A stretch of DNA of 64,000 nucleotides from Parietaria judaica (taxonomy: Eukaryota > Streptophyta > Magnoliopsida > Rosales > Urticaceae). How positions within the stretch are numbered: position 1 is the stretch's first letter; every line of letters starts with the position of its first letter. This document shows positions 34,707 to 46,300 of this stretch, piece after piece. Made by a program: the position numbers and the translations under genes. Location of the stretch: NCBI GenBank assembly GCA_954871525.1, contig OX940860.1:21050001-21114000 (forward strand), written 5' to 3'. The notes beneath the pieces are model-generated. The model was not told where the DNA came from and did no database searches. It worked only from the letters and a program-made list of their open reading frames with translations.

Positions 34707-35240
34707 GATGATATCGCACTAATCATAAAATGATTTTTGAACGGCAACATTAATTGATCCAACTAAATCTTATACAATTTTAAGGTACGATGTTGTTCGT
34801 TGTGATGACCATAATCTAAACTAGCGTGCGGCTCGTCATTCTTTATTTAAAAAGCCCCCAATGACTTCCTAATTCATTGCTGTTTTCAATGATAAACTAT
34901 GAAGATGCAGATGAAAATCAAATTATAATAAACTCCTTAAGGCCAAAAGGACGCGCCGGAGACGAGCCAGCTCCAAACTCGCACGAAGTTACTTGAACTA
35001 CTAAGCTTTTCGCAATGATAACATTCGTTCTTCGACAAACTTGCATGACATTGGCTCGCACCGTACTGCAGTCCCGTTTTTGTAGTAATGTCATTATAAT
35101 ATACATGGCGATATCAAGCTAAATTCCTTGATGCGGGTCAAATTCGGAATCACAATATTATCTCCTGTAAATTTGAAAATAGCACAAACGAACTGATCAA
35201 TGTGTTAACAAGCTCCTGAAATCATGCTTGGAATTATGAT
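34707..35240. repeat. Dispersed blocks S (copy 2) and T (copy 2)
   Basis: 34700-34830 matches block S of 30755. 35120-35240 matches the block at 19986-20120 and 50940-51040 (GAAATCATGCT, CACAAACGAACTGATCAAT). Both are non-coding. Confidence 0.5.
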
Positions 35241-37089
35241 ATTGTGGTTACTACTTTTCAAATTATTTTCCTAATAATTAATAATCATACTGAAAAGTTA
35301 TAACAATATGAAATTACTTTGAACATCAAACGAAGACTGTTTTTGCCTGAAAAACTCCCAAAAGAGGCTAATCCAAAGTATTACATTTACCGGTAATCTA
35401 AACGATATTTAATTCTAAATGCTATTGCTGAACATGTTAAGAAACAAGCAGAATTCATTAGGAAAACGAATGGGCATATTTGGTATATCATTCAAATATA
35501 ATATTTTCTTTCCTAATTTGAATAGTATTTCTCAATAATTGAATTATTTGTTTGTTTTGTAACTCTTTTTTTTTTTTTTTTTTGTAATGAATTTTATGAT
35601 ACCATAAAAATCTGCTTTATATATTCTCCACTCAGTATAATTTTATCGCATATTTTTTACATGCATCATTATTTTTAAATATTTCTCGTTTTTTTAATAT
35701 AGTTTTCAATTATTAGTATCAACTCGGTAGGTACCATCAATTATTAAATAAATTTATAAGCCACGGTCGTTTTCTTTTTATTAAGAAAATGATTAGATTC
35801 CCGTAATTATTTTGTCTTATTCTAAATTAAACTATGTTCCTTAAAGGGATAGCTTTAAAATGCTCTACAACCAGAATATTCGATCATTATAGATTATATA
35901 GAAGAAAATAAAATATTAACCGCAATAATAATTAATCTTTTCAAATCCATATTCTCATTTTTTTTTTTTTCATAGAAGTTAAATCTCTAACTCTACTAAG
36001 CTGAGACAGAACGGTTCGTGTTTTTTTTTTTGGATCGATTAATACTTCAAGTATAAATTATATAGCCAATAAAAATTAACTATGTTGCTTAAAATAACAT
36101 GTTATATTATTATAGCAGTAAATAATTTAATAAATAAATGCCCACAATCTTAGCAATTAAAACCAAGATCATAGCACATATATACTAATTGACATAATTT
36201 CAGCAGCAAATTTCCACGATCCATCGTATTCAGATCACATGGTGTGTTTGAGCAGAGAAAACGTATCTATAGATAACTTGTTCAAAAAGTCAAGGATCGT
36301 CACACAATGATCTCTGGTCTAAATTCCAACTTGGGTCTTGATACATGGAGATTTGGCTATCGATTTTGCAAGGTCACAAACAATCACTGTCCCAATTTTT
36401 CAGATATGTTCCGAGTCATATTGTTTAGCTTTATGCTCTCTGTGCGACAAATTAATGAGCAACGAAGAACGAGCTTTTCTTGAAAGTTTCTTCTCTGCAG
36501 TCATCTCCGATGGATTCAGCAAAGGATTATCTTCTTGTCTTTTCACAGAGATTTAATGAGGATCTACGGGGTTCTCTGAAGTTGTCCATTCCTTTTTTTT
36601 TTAATATATATATATATAATTAAATTGACCGCAAAAAGAAGAACATAACGAAACCGAGAACAAACCGTAAAGACGTGAGCTATTGAGCTAATTTAGGTTT
36701 GTTGAAATATTGTCGGAGTTTAAAATCATATACAAAAACCAACGAAAAATGTGTATAACAGTAATACTAACGGGGTAACATGCATGGCAAGTTCGGTAAT
36801 AAAGTGATAAAAGGTGGAGAAAATGTGAACAAATTGGTGAAACTTGGTGCTAGATCGGAGCTTGTCACAACATATATCGGGTTAATCTTGATTTTGATCA
36901 GTTTCAATCTTGAAAGATTAAGGATAATCTTCGATATTGTAGATGATCGATTCGAAAGATCGAGGTTAACTCCCTATATCGTCGTCTCGAGAATAATTTT
37001 TGATGTGTTAGTATTTATATTATTCAATTTTTAATAATAAAAAAAGGTAATTAATTTGAAAAGGGAACGGTAGAAAAAGAAAAGAAAAA
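35241..37089. other. Long non-coding interval
   Basis: AT-rich DNA with poly-T runs near 35566 and 35958. 36865-36980 is distantly repeated at 40850-40985 (CACAACATATATCGG / GATATTGTAG). No gene is recognised. Confidence 0.45.
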
Positions 37090-37310
37090 ATTGTTGCCCC
37101 CTACAACTCAATAAAGACATCAATCACCAAGCATTATCGTCCTTAATTAAGACACGTTTATTTGAAACTGTAATTATTAGATCACGAAAAAAATCACGGT
37201 GATACTAAACATATAAAGCTTTGTGAACGGCAACAATAATTGATCCAACTAAATTCAATACAATTTCAAGGTAAGATATTGTCGTTTTGATGAACATAGT
37301 CTAATAACTT
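37090..37310. repeat. Dispersed block S, copy 3
   Basis: Diverged copy of 30755-30990 (CAATAAAGACATCA, ATTATTAGATCACGAAAAAA, TGTGAACGGCAACAATAATT). Confidence 0.6.
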
Positions 37311-37367
37311 TCTTATAAAGTAATAAGGGAAATTTACTTTTTTTATACCCTCAATTTTGAGTTTTAA

Positions 37368-37402
37368 CAAAAATATACCCTCAAGTTTCAAAAACAACTA
37401 AA
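37368..37402 (+). repeat. Left arm of a perfect 35-bp inverted repeat
   Basis: The arm contains ATACCCTCAAGTTTC and is the exact reverse complement of 39949-39983. The enclosed 2.6 kb holds an hAT MITE, a TAF1 gene fragment and a Tourist-like MITE. It could be the subterminal part of a Mutator-like element's TIRs. Confidence 0.7.
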
Positions 37403-37524
37403 TTATACCCTCAAAGTCTACTTTAGTTTTTATTTTTTTAGATAACTTTAATTTATATTTTATACCCTTTGATAAAATTAATTTTAAAAAACCTATAATT
37501 ACCCCTTACTCGCACTCTTCCAAC

Positions 37525-38355
37525 TAGGGTGTAAATTTTGTACTTGGTTCCCGGTTTTGTCCCGGTTCTGGTCCCGGCACCGTACCGTTTTTGGCAAAAA
37601 ATTAGTTTTTTCTTTTTACTATAACCTAAAAAGGGACGTCCCGGTTCCGGTTTGAAAAACCAAAACCAAAACCAATTCAAAATCTGAAATTCCCGGTTTT
37701 CTTGTCCCGGTTCCGGTTTTATGTCGTTTTGTTACAAGTTTGTTGTTTTTTTAGCATGTCATTTCTTATAAGTCGTTTACTATTAGGGTTTTAATCCATT
37801 ATTTTTTTTCCAGCCCATTATTTTAACATGTCATTTATTTTTCAGCCATTACTCGGTATTTTATTTAAAATGTCATTTCTTATATGTCGTTTTGTTATTA
37901 AAAAATAATTTGTTTGTATTCGGTATTTACTATTTAGCATTTTAGACTCGGTTTTTTGCACCGAGATTTGGATTTGGCATTGTGAAGTTCACGACGTGAA
38001 CTCGGATCTAGCATTTGTTTATTTTGTATTTTGCCTTTGTACTCGTATTTGGTATTTTACATTTTGGATTTACTCGGATTGGTAATTTGCATTTTGGATT
38101 TGGTTTTTTTCATGTTTTTATCTTGGATTTTGTCGCAGATTTGTCCCGGTTTTCGTCCTGAATTTTGGTCCTAAAAAAATCGGGATTTTAATCGGTGTCC
38201 CGGTCCCGGTCCCGGTTCCGATTTAAAACAAAAACAAGGACTTTTCAGAACCAGAACCAAAACCGGGACAGAAAACTGTGTCCCGATTTTTCCGGGACAG
38301 GGACAAAAAATAGTCAAATTCCCGATTCCCGGTTCTGGTTCTGGTTTCAGCCCTA
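37525..38355. mobile_element. hAT MITE, 831 bp, perfect 8-bp TSD
   Basis: It starts TAGGGTGTAAATTTTG and ends GGTTTCAGCCCTA. CTTCCAAC flanks both sides (37517-37524 and 38356-38363). Subterminal zones are full of CCCGGTTCCGG-type motifs and the middle is AT-rich. No transposase. The chance open frames in it come from the motif repeats. Confidence 0.88.
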
Positions 38356-38363
38356 CTTCCAAC

Positions 38364-38715
38364 TCTATGTCTCTCTCTGCGGTTTTGCATCGCTGGAATT
38401 CTCCGTCGTCATCGGAGTTCATGATACCCTGAAAAACGTGAAGTTCAACTGAGATTTTCGTCTCTCTGCGACATGGACTATGCTGCCCAAGATGGAGATG
38501 AGGAAAATTATGAAGAGGCCGATGGAAGTAAACGCTTGTTCAACTTTATGTTCGGAAATGTCGATGTTGATTACTTTGACGAGGCAAAAAAGCATCTTTC
38601 AGCTTTGGTTGAGAAGTTGGGTCCATCTTTAGGCTATCAGGTAGATTGCCACAAGCAGGGGCTGATGTTGCCGAAGCAGACTGCGATAAGAAAGCCGAAT
38701 GTCGTAATATTATCG
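38364..38715 (+). pseudogene. TAF1: TAF1 (TFIID subunit 1) N-terminal fragment
   Basis: A CT-rich leader precedes an ATG at 38473. The first 50 or so codons read DYAAQDGDEE, then RLFNFMFGNVDVDYFDEAKK and LSALVEKLGPSLGYQ, which match the conserved N-terminus of plant TAF1/HAF proteins as I know them. The next 18 bases (GTAG...GCAG) shift the frame; after them ADVAEADCDKKAE resembles the following TAF1 segment. The frame then ends. TAF1 is about 1,900 residues, so this is a captured or degraded fragment. It sits between the arms of a perfect 35-bp inverted repeat. Confidence 0.7.
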
Positions 38716-39022
38716 TAATTATGAGCGTGGCAACGAGAAGTCGATGGCCTGAATGTCGACGCTTGTAGAGAGGCGAGAGACGGCACGGACAAACGACACG
38801 GAAACACGGCACAGGCTCGAGAGACGGAACTTGGGTCGAAAAAGAGAAGAAGCAAGACGGATATAAGGCGCTCGTCATCACGCAGAGAGGCGAAGTAGCG
38901 ACGTAAGGAGGTGACGCGGCAGAGTCGATGGCGACTTACAAGCTCAAACAGAGGATAACGAGTTCAAACAGAGGACTTGAATGTTTTAGGATTTTTTAAT
39001 TAATAAGAACGAGTTCGAACCC
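38716..39022. other. GC-richer non-coding stretch after the TAF1 fragment
   Basis: Unusually GC-rich for this window, with several GAGACGGCAC / ACGGCACGG-like words and a short repeat (AGAGGATAACGAGTTCAAACAGAGGA). No product recognised; possibly more captured sequence. Confidence 0.35.
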
Positions 39023-39952
39023 TTAGGGTGTGTTTGTTTGCTCTTAATAAGCATCTGGATCTTAATGAGTAAGATTTAAAGTCATCAAGTGCATTTGTTT
39101 TTCTCATGTTGAAGATCTTAATGAATTTGAATAAGAGCTACAATTTTGGTTCTCACAGTCCCCACTCATTTTCTCTCTCTTATTTTATTTTTATCTTTCC
39201 TCTTTAAAACTTCAAAATTTCATAACTCTTTAACCGAACATCGGATTTACGTAAATAATATACCGTTGGAAAGCTTGCGACGAGATGAATACAATGATAG
39301 ATGGGAAGATATAGTTTTGATTTTTTTAATATGCAAATTTATTAATGAAATAAAACAAAAACCAAATAAAATAATATAAAATATAAATAACGAACATATT
39401 TGTATTAAATCATTCGAATTTTAATTAAACTAAATTATAAAACTAATAAATTAAAATAATAATTAATTAAATTATCAAATTAATTAATTCGTAAGAACAT
39501 TTATACAAATACATTTATTGATTTTTTTTTATCAAATTAGTGAATTAGTTTATTCATAAATTGATTTATATTAATTAATATATTAATAAAATATACTTAA
39601 ATTTAATTAAAATTTCTATATAATATTATTTGATGTTATGAAAAACATTGAAATTTAATTAGTTTAAAAGTTATTATTATATAGATATTGTATTTCATAA
39701 TATTTATTAAATTAGCTTAAATATTTATTTTATGATATATATTGTACAAATTTATAATAAAAATAAGAAATTTTATTTAATATTGTATAGTTAAATGGTA
39801 TTAAAAAATAAAACTACATTCAGATCTTCATTCAGATCTTAAAAAAACACACTTAATTATTTGGCATTCAGATTCAGATGTCACATTTTATTATTCAGAT
39901 ATGCATTCAGATTCAGACGTCTTAATCTTAATGTAAACAAACACGGCCTTTA
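39023..39952. mobile_element. Tourist/Harbinger-like MITE
   Basis: It starts TTA-GGGTGTGTTTGTTTGC and ends GTAAACAAACACGGCCT-TTA, with subterminal ATTCAGATTCAGA words and a very AT-rich core. TTA on both sides and the GTGTTTGTTT terminus suggest a PIF/Harbinger-type MITE of about 925 bp. Superfamily assignment is uncertain. Confidence 0.55.
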
Positions 39953-39983
39953 GTTGTTTTTGAAACTTGAGGGTATATTTTTG
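39949..39983 (-). repeat. Right arm of the perfect 35-bp inverted repeat
   Basis: Exact reverse complement of 37368-37402; contains GAAACTTGAGGGTAT. It abuts the right end of the Tourist-like MITE, which seems to have landed at its edge. Confidence 0.7.
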
Positions 39984-41747
39984 CTCAAATTGATACAAAA
40001 TTTAGGCTTTTTGTATTATTTGTATTTTAATATTTGTACTATATTATTGAGTTTAGAAAATAAATTTAGAATTATGTTCTTAGAATATTTTAAATGCTTT
40101 TTGGTTATTTTTTTAAGTTCGACTGTATTTAAAAAAGAAAAAAATTATGTTTGGCTATGTTTTATTATAATTATATTATATTTTTTTTAAGAAAAAATCG
40201 TTAAAATTATTGTTTCTCACCTATTATTGGATTCTCTTCGTTGTAAGCTTTCCAATAGTGTATATTATGAGTCATCCGGGGTTCGTAGAAAAAATTATAG
40301 AGTTTTAAAATTTTGTGTAAAAATTAAAATAATATATATAATATTATGTTAGGAGAACGAAATAAATAAGTTAGAATACAGTAGAAAACACATTTTATTT
40401 GTATTCTGTTTCCTACTCAAATTTCAAAGTCAAAAAACATGATTAAAACTTTTTTTTCTAAGTGCTATCTCTGGGAAATCCTAAGTCATTTCTCAAGAAG
40501 AAGAAACTCGAAAATAAATATCATCTTTTTCAATAGAAGAAAGAGGTGATAAATCCTCTTGCATGTCAATTTTTCTTAGTCTTAACTTTGAACTTGTGCT
40601 CATTACGTCCCATTTGATTGTCTATTATAGCCAAGACTTCTTTATGATCATTTCCTCTCTTCTAAATCCCAACAGAAACCAAGTTTCCCTATGTCAAATT
40701 ATTCATGCATTGATCTTCCTTAAAAGTGATTAATGTGACTTGTTCTTTATGAGCTTTCAATTACATTATGATAATTACCAAAATAGCTACAATTTATATA
40801 GGTTGGTTGAGAATAATCGTTAAATTATTAGAATAAAACTAAGGTATCTGTGCTAGGGTAGTCACAATATATATCGGAGTTAATCCTCTATTAGATCTGT
40901 GTTAAAACCATGATGGAGGATAATCCTCGTCCATGATATTGTAGCTAATCCTTTTGAAAGGCTTCGGTTAATCCTTGATGGATTAGTGTAAATAGATCAA
41001 TATTTATTATCTTTTGAGAGAAAAAAAAAAAAAAAAAAAAAAGAAACTTAGAGTAAGTTCCGTTGGAGCTTAACTAGGTACATGCGCAGGTCCCAATTTG
41101 AAGGTTTTGTGAATCCCAATTTGAAGCCATAGCTGCTTAAGAAATTACAAAATATGACTAAAAGAGAATATATATATGTATGTATGATTACTAGAGTCAA
41201 TAGAAGCGAAAGTATCCAATATTTTATTATTATTTTTTTGCAGCAAAAGTTTTCAATCATTTTTCTGCGGAAAAAGTTTTTAATGTTTTCATCTAAGAAC
41301 GTCAAAAGTTTTCAATCTGTTTTGTCGAAAAGTCTCCTTCTCGACAAACATTGGTTTGACTAATATCCCACGCGTGGATTCTGCGGCTACACTACAGGTT
41401 TCATTTGGTTGACATTGAGGATGCCGAATCATTTTGTGACGTTAGGGTATAACTTATAAGGAAAAAGAAAAGAGTAAATAAAAAATTAATTGCCATCTAT
41501 GCCGGTAGCGGTGGAACCACATAGAACTCAAAATGGGCAAGAATCCGGTTAAGTTTCATCTTTATTCTTAAATTGTACCCTAAAGTTTCATACAATACAA
41601 GTCATAAGAATAGACAAAGCATAAAACATAAAGAAAATTCAGGCGTGATCTTCTGCTATATTTATTACATACGCAGTTGTCCAAATCAAAAATATTTCTG
41701 TAGAAATATAAAAATAATTTTTTTTTGTCCCGGAGGCGGGAAGAAGA
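39984..41747. other. Intergenic region with an LTR-family fragment
   Basis: 40370-40640 contains ATCCTAAGTCATTTCTC and CCTCTTGCATGTCAATTTTT, also found inside the 3.9-kb solo LTR at about 44520-44640, so it is a diverged fragment of that family. A poly-A run lies at about 41022-41042. No gene is visible. Confidence 0.45.
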
Positions 41748-42155
41748 TTAAGACGGTGTTTTCTTGAAGGTGAAGCATTGGAAGGAACTCTTATCGGCAG
41801 TGAAATGGCATGGCCCGGCTTTAGTGACAATCCATTCGCAGTTCTCGCAGGCACTTTTGCCTTTGTTTGAGGCATTGTAGATGTCGAACCAATTGTTGTC
41901 ATTTGCTTCCCAACGGAATTTGCACCTAACTAAGAACGTTTTTTCCGAAATACTGTACCTGACGGTCTTGCCAGCCAGGACAGTGAACAACGTATCATGC
42001 CCGTTGTCACTGCAATCAACAGTAAGCAGTAGATTTCCCCCCAATCTGTTTGTGATCCGCACTTCCTTCTTGGCTCCCTCACAAAGCTCGCTCGCCAAAA
42101 GTAGCACGACAAAACTACCGATCTTCATCGTAGGCGCACCGTTTCTCTTCTTCAT
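41748..42155 (-). CDS. S1/SPH self-incompatibility-like secreted protein
   Basis: This intronless gene encodes 135 residues; the stop is at 41748-41750. The first ATG (42155) gives a nine-residue extension before a second Met (MKIGSFVVLLLASELCEG) that better fits a signal-peptide start, so the true start may be 42128. The mature part shows the S1 fold signature: EVRITNRLG, a Cys after the second strand (LTVDCSDNG), then TFLVRCKFRW, with WFDIYNA near the middle and further Cys pairs at the C-terminus. In poppy S1 is the stigma self-incompatibility ligand; most SPH members in other plants are of unknown function and secreted. The frame is intact. A minus-strand TATAAA (42211-42216) lies 56 bases upstream. 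Confidence 0.88.
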   Translation of the reverse strand: MKKRNGAPTMKIGSFVVLLLASELCEGAKKEVRITNRLGGNLLLTVDCSDNGHDTLFTVLAGKTVRYSISEKTFLVRCKFRWEANDNNWFDIYNASNKGKSACENCEWIVTKAGPCHFTADKSSFQCFTFKKTPS

Positions 42156-42210
42156 AGCTCTATATAGTATATATGTTCTGTTTGGCTAAATTGAGACGCT
42201 AAACTCATGC

Positions 42211-42216
42211 TTTATA
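42211..42216 (-). promoter_or_regulatory. Probable TATA box of the S1/SPH gene
   Basis: TATAAA on the minus strand, 56 bases upstream of the first ATG and about 83 bases from the second. Confidence 0.5.
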
Positions 42217-42945
42217 TTGAACTCTTCTGGTGATTTTGAACGTTAAATTTAGGTAATATGCTTATTACACGCCTTTTAATACGAGCATTGTTATTTTTAG
42301 TAATTAGTATGAATTGTTCTTTGTCAAACAGCTTATTTCCTAAAGAGTAGGAAGTTTACACATTATTGGATTAATTCAATTGAATTAATAAACATTCGGA
42401 TATGTGAAAAGAAAAGAGAAGAAATAAATATTGGCCAACTCAAATTTAAACTCTCCCTTCAACCATCTCTCTAAGAAACCCTAAGTCATTTCTCAAAAAG
42501 CTGAACAAACCCGAAAATAAGAGTAAACTGCGGCTAATGTACTCAATATTTGACCAGCTGCGAATTATGTACCCAATATTTATTTTCGACGGCTAATGTA
42601 TCCAAACTTGATTTCGTTAGATTTTTTCGTGTTTTCCGTCACTTGACCGTCAACGAGTGACTCATCCTCTATATGTACACTCTTCGTATTTTTCGCATAA
42701 CTCAATCATTTTTTGTCCAAATTTTATGCACGACCTATGGTTGGAAAGGTAAGAGATAGATCTACAACTTTGGTGTTATAAGTTTTGTAAAAAAAAAATT
42801 AAATACGAAATTTCAATTACAATGTAAAACTGGACATTAGTGTAATGCAAAATATTTGTTTCGAGCAAATTTTAATGTACATAATGACTTTTTTCTGATG
42901 AAACGTAAAACTACAAAGTTGTTGATAAATCTTTTATCTTGTTGA
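42217..42945. other. Non-coding interval with MITE-like sequence
   Basis: 42400-42510 holds another small fragment of the 44.5-kb LTR family (AAACCCTAAGTCATTTCTC). 42530-42620 (GAGTAAACTGCGGCTAATGT ... GGCTAATGTATCC) resembles a separate Mutator-like MITE end. No gene. Confidence 0.4.
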
Positions 42946-43387
42946 CAAAAATATTCAAATTTTGGTCAAAGAACTCTTCGTGTACTCAAAGTTTAAAAGT
43001 GGTGGCAAAAATACCCAAAGTCGTATTTGAGAAGTTGACCACTCCATTCTCGTAACGCCGTTAACTTACGCCGTTAACTTACCCGTTAACTCTGGCCAAG
43101 CGGAAAAGTGTGGGTTGCTGACATAACAATTTTTGCCACGTGGACGAGCCCACATCAGCCTCATTTACTACAAAACAACGAATTAAACCCCTAATCAATA
43201 CTATTTAATACAACTAATTGAACTTCTAATAATTACACTTAACAAAATAGATTTGTACACGTGGCTAGAGTTAACGGGTAAGTTAACGACGTTACGAGAA
43301 TGGAGTGGTCAACTCATCAAATACAACTTTGAGTATTTTTGCCACCACATTTTAAACTTTGATTACACGAGGGGTTCTTTGATTAAA

Positions 43388-46300
43388 TGTGATGACCCGA
43401 TTTTCTCACACCTAGAACCTTAAGGAATACTAGATTGTATCTTTGGGTTACAAAGTACATTTTGATGATAATTGAATGGTAAGTTATGGATGATATTTAT
43501 TGTGAGATTGTCTATATGTTATGCATTATGCATTTAAAAATTTGATGGACGGAAAAGAATTTCCGTAAGACACAAGTAATGTTACTCCCGCTATGTTTGC
43601 TAGTACTTCCCGCTATGTTTGCTTGTACCACCGCTATGCCGCTAGTACTTCCCGCTATGTTTGTTAGTACTACCGTTATGCCGCTAGTACTCCCGCTATG
43701 CTCTTTAGCACTCCCGCTAGTCATTTCGGGATCCGCATAAGATACTCATTAAGGCGGGGTTAATATAAAAGCTTCCGAAATTGGAAGAATGATGTCACGT
43801 ATCAATAAGTTTCTATAAGTACGAAACGACGCCGAGAATAAAGAAAGAAAATGTATGATATAAACCATTTCATCATGAGGGGAAATTATGATTTAAATTT
43901 TAAACAAAGTATCTTCAAAGTTGACTAAAAAGTCAACTAGGCCGGAATGAAAATTTCCGAGTCCCGGATGAAACCAAAAATATCATTTTTGGAATCTACA
44001 TGAAAAATTATTAAAGATAGGAACGTTCAAACAAAAATTTTCATCAAGGTCCTCAACTTTTAGAAAAGTTGCACTATGGCCCAAAATTGCCAAAAAGTTG
44101 CAATTATACCTATAATCATATTTTCAACATTCTAAACTCATCCTTGATGTCCATACACGCTCCCAACACTTAATTTATGCTAAAGTTTGAAGAAAGTCTC
44201 TCTTAGAAATCAAAAGAAGCCTTAAGGTCATTTTGTCTTATGTGCTTGTCTTATACACCTCCCAAATGAACTAATGGCCTCATAGGAGTGCTTGGCAACA
44301 ATGATAAGATTCTAATACAGCCCCAATAAGCCTCCCATCAGCAAAAGAAATCCAATAGATGGCTGGAGTGGTTTACAAGATAACCTAGAACCAATAGGAA
44401 GCTTTTAGAGTGAATGATTATACTCAATAGTGAATGGAAGTGCATTTTTTCTCTCCCCCTTAAAACAATCCGACCCACACTCCATTCTAAGATCAGAAAA
44501 TACACTCTCTCATCATCTCTCTCTCTCTAAGAAACCCTAAGAGAATAGCCTTGAAGAACACCTCAAAAATCAACTTTTCCAAAAAGAAGAAAAGGGTAAG
44601 AACACCTCTTGCATGTCGATTTCCCTAATGTTTTTCTCTCTGAAATTTATGCTCATTTTTACTCCATCTTGTTGTGTGCTAAGGCCACGAAATCATGGAG
44701 AAAGAATCGTGAATATCCGATCTCAAACACCCCATTTATCCCTCAAACCGTGTCATTGCTCAAAGTTCCAAAGAAAGAGGTAAGGAAACCTCTTGCATGT
44801 TGATTTTCTTCACGGCCATAGGATATGAACTTATGTTCATAATGTTTTCTCTATCCTAGCTCAAAATCCAGCCTTCTCTAGGCTAAGGTCGTTGTGAAGA
44901 GCACCTAAGTTTCCAACTACACAAGTATTAACTTTATTGGAGAAAAAACTCAAGAAAGGTATAACCTTCAAACTATAAACCCTCACTCTTTTGATGAATG
45001 GTTGTCATACTAAGTTTCATGCTTATTTATGATTTAAGTAAGACATGCATGAATGGTTTTTTGTATTTTCATGAATTTGGCCTAAGAGCCTTATGTTTGA
45101 TGATGATGATTGAATGACATGCATGTTGTTGGAATTAGGGTTTTGATGAAATCCGATATTGTAGGGGTATTAACCAGACCAAATGAACTCCAAATACAGA
45201 AAATGACCTATGTATATATAGATATATGTGTCTAGTATAACATACCAAAAATTTGGAGTCTTTCAAGTTTTTAGTTTTAAGATATGAGTCGTGCACTATT
45301 CGTGCGCAAAACTGTTTTCACTTCCAGGCAGATCTGGAAGTTTGGATTTAGAACACATTTTTCACCAACCTAATATTTTTATAAATTCGTATAAGAATTA
45401 TATGATATAGGTGTATTCCTTATTGAATCAATAAAGTTTGTTTACTGAAAAATATACTCCGGTTATTTCAAAATAATTCACGGAGTAATGACATGCAAAT
45501 CTGTTTTTGGTTTTTGACAGATTGTGAACTATGTTAGTAAAATGCTTTAAACGATGATCTATAGTTTATATTTGGTGGGATAAAAATATATGTTATACTT
45601 AGGTTAGTTAAAGATACATAGGAATTGGTTTTGTTCCAAAACAAGCCCTGATTGATTTTATAAAAATCACACACCGGAGGTCGCAAACTGTTTTTCATAA
45701 AAAAAGCAGATTTAAGTTCATGCTTAAAAATACATATATATGATTTACCAAGGGATTTTTATTTTCAGGAAATGAACTAAATACTTGATAAATGTCAAGT
45801 TTATAGCAACCACAATTGGTTTTATGTTAAAACGAGTTTTCGTTTACCGGATAGAGGTTATAAAGTAAGCATATACAAGCTATTCTACCATTTGAGGTAG
45901 AATTGTGACCCGAACAATAAAATAGCTTCAATTTCGAGTAATGGGGCTATGATATTAAAAATAAAGCACAGAGGTTAAGATAATAACCTAGGAGCTCTAA
46001 ATAATTTACGATTATGAAAATGATCACACCGAGGTTGTTTCAGACTTTCAAGATAAAGGCTATGTTTTATAAATGTGATAATACAAAACTGAAAGAGTTA
46101 TTAATGAAAGGGATAATTTCTATTTAAATAGATACGAATCTTAAATGATGATTTTACGGCATGAAAATACTTGTACACTTACTTGAAGTTAAGTCGTACA
46201 ATATTACGTAGATCTTTAAACAAAGGAACGTGTTGATACAAAATCGGATAGTGTTGAAACCTTAGTGCCCTAGAATTCCAGCAACGTAGAGCATGCATGT

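Noticed and set aside
37453..38452. Several 75-85 codon Pro/Gly/Arg-rich frames
   Set aside because: They arise from CCCGGTTCCGG motif repeats of the hAT MITE and occur on both strands.
43575..43725. CRISPR-like array
   Set aside because: Units are adjacent, degenerate and without spacers, and the genome is a plant; it is a minisatellite.
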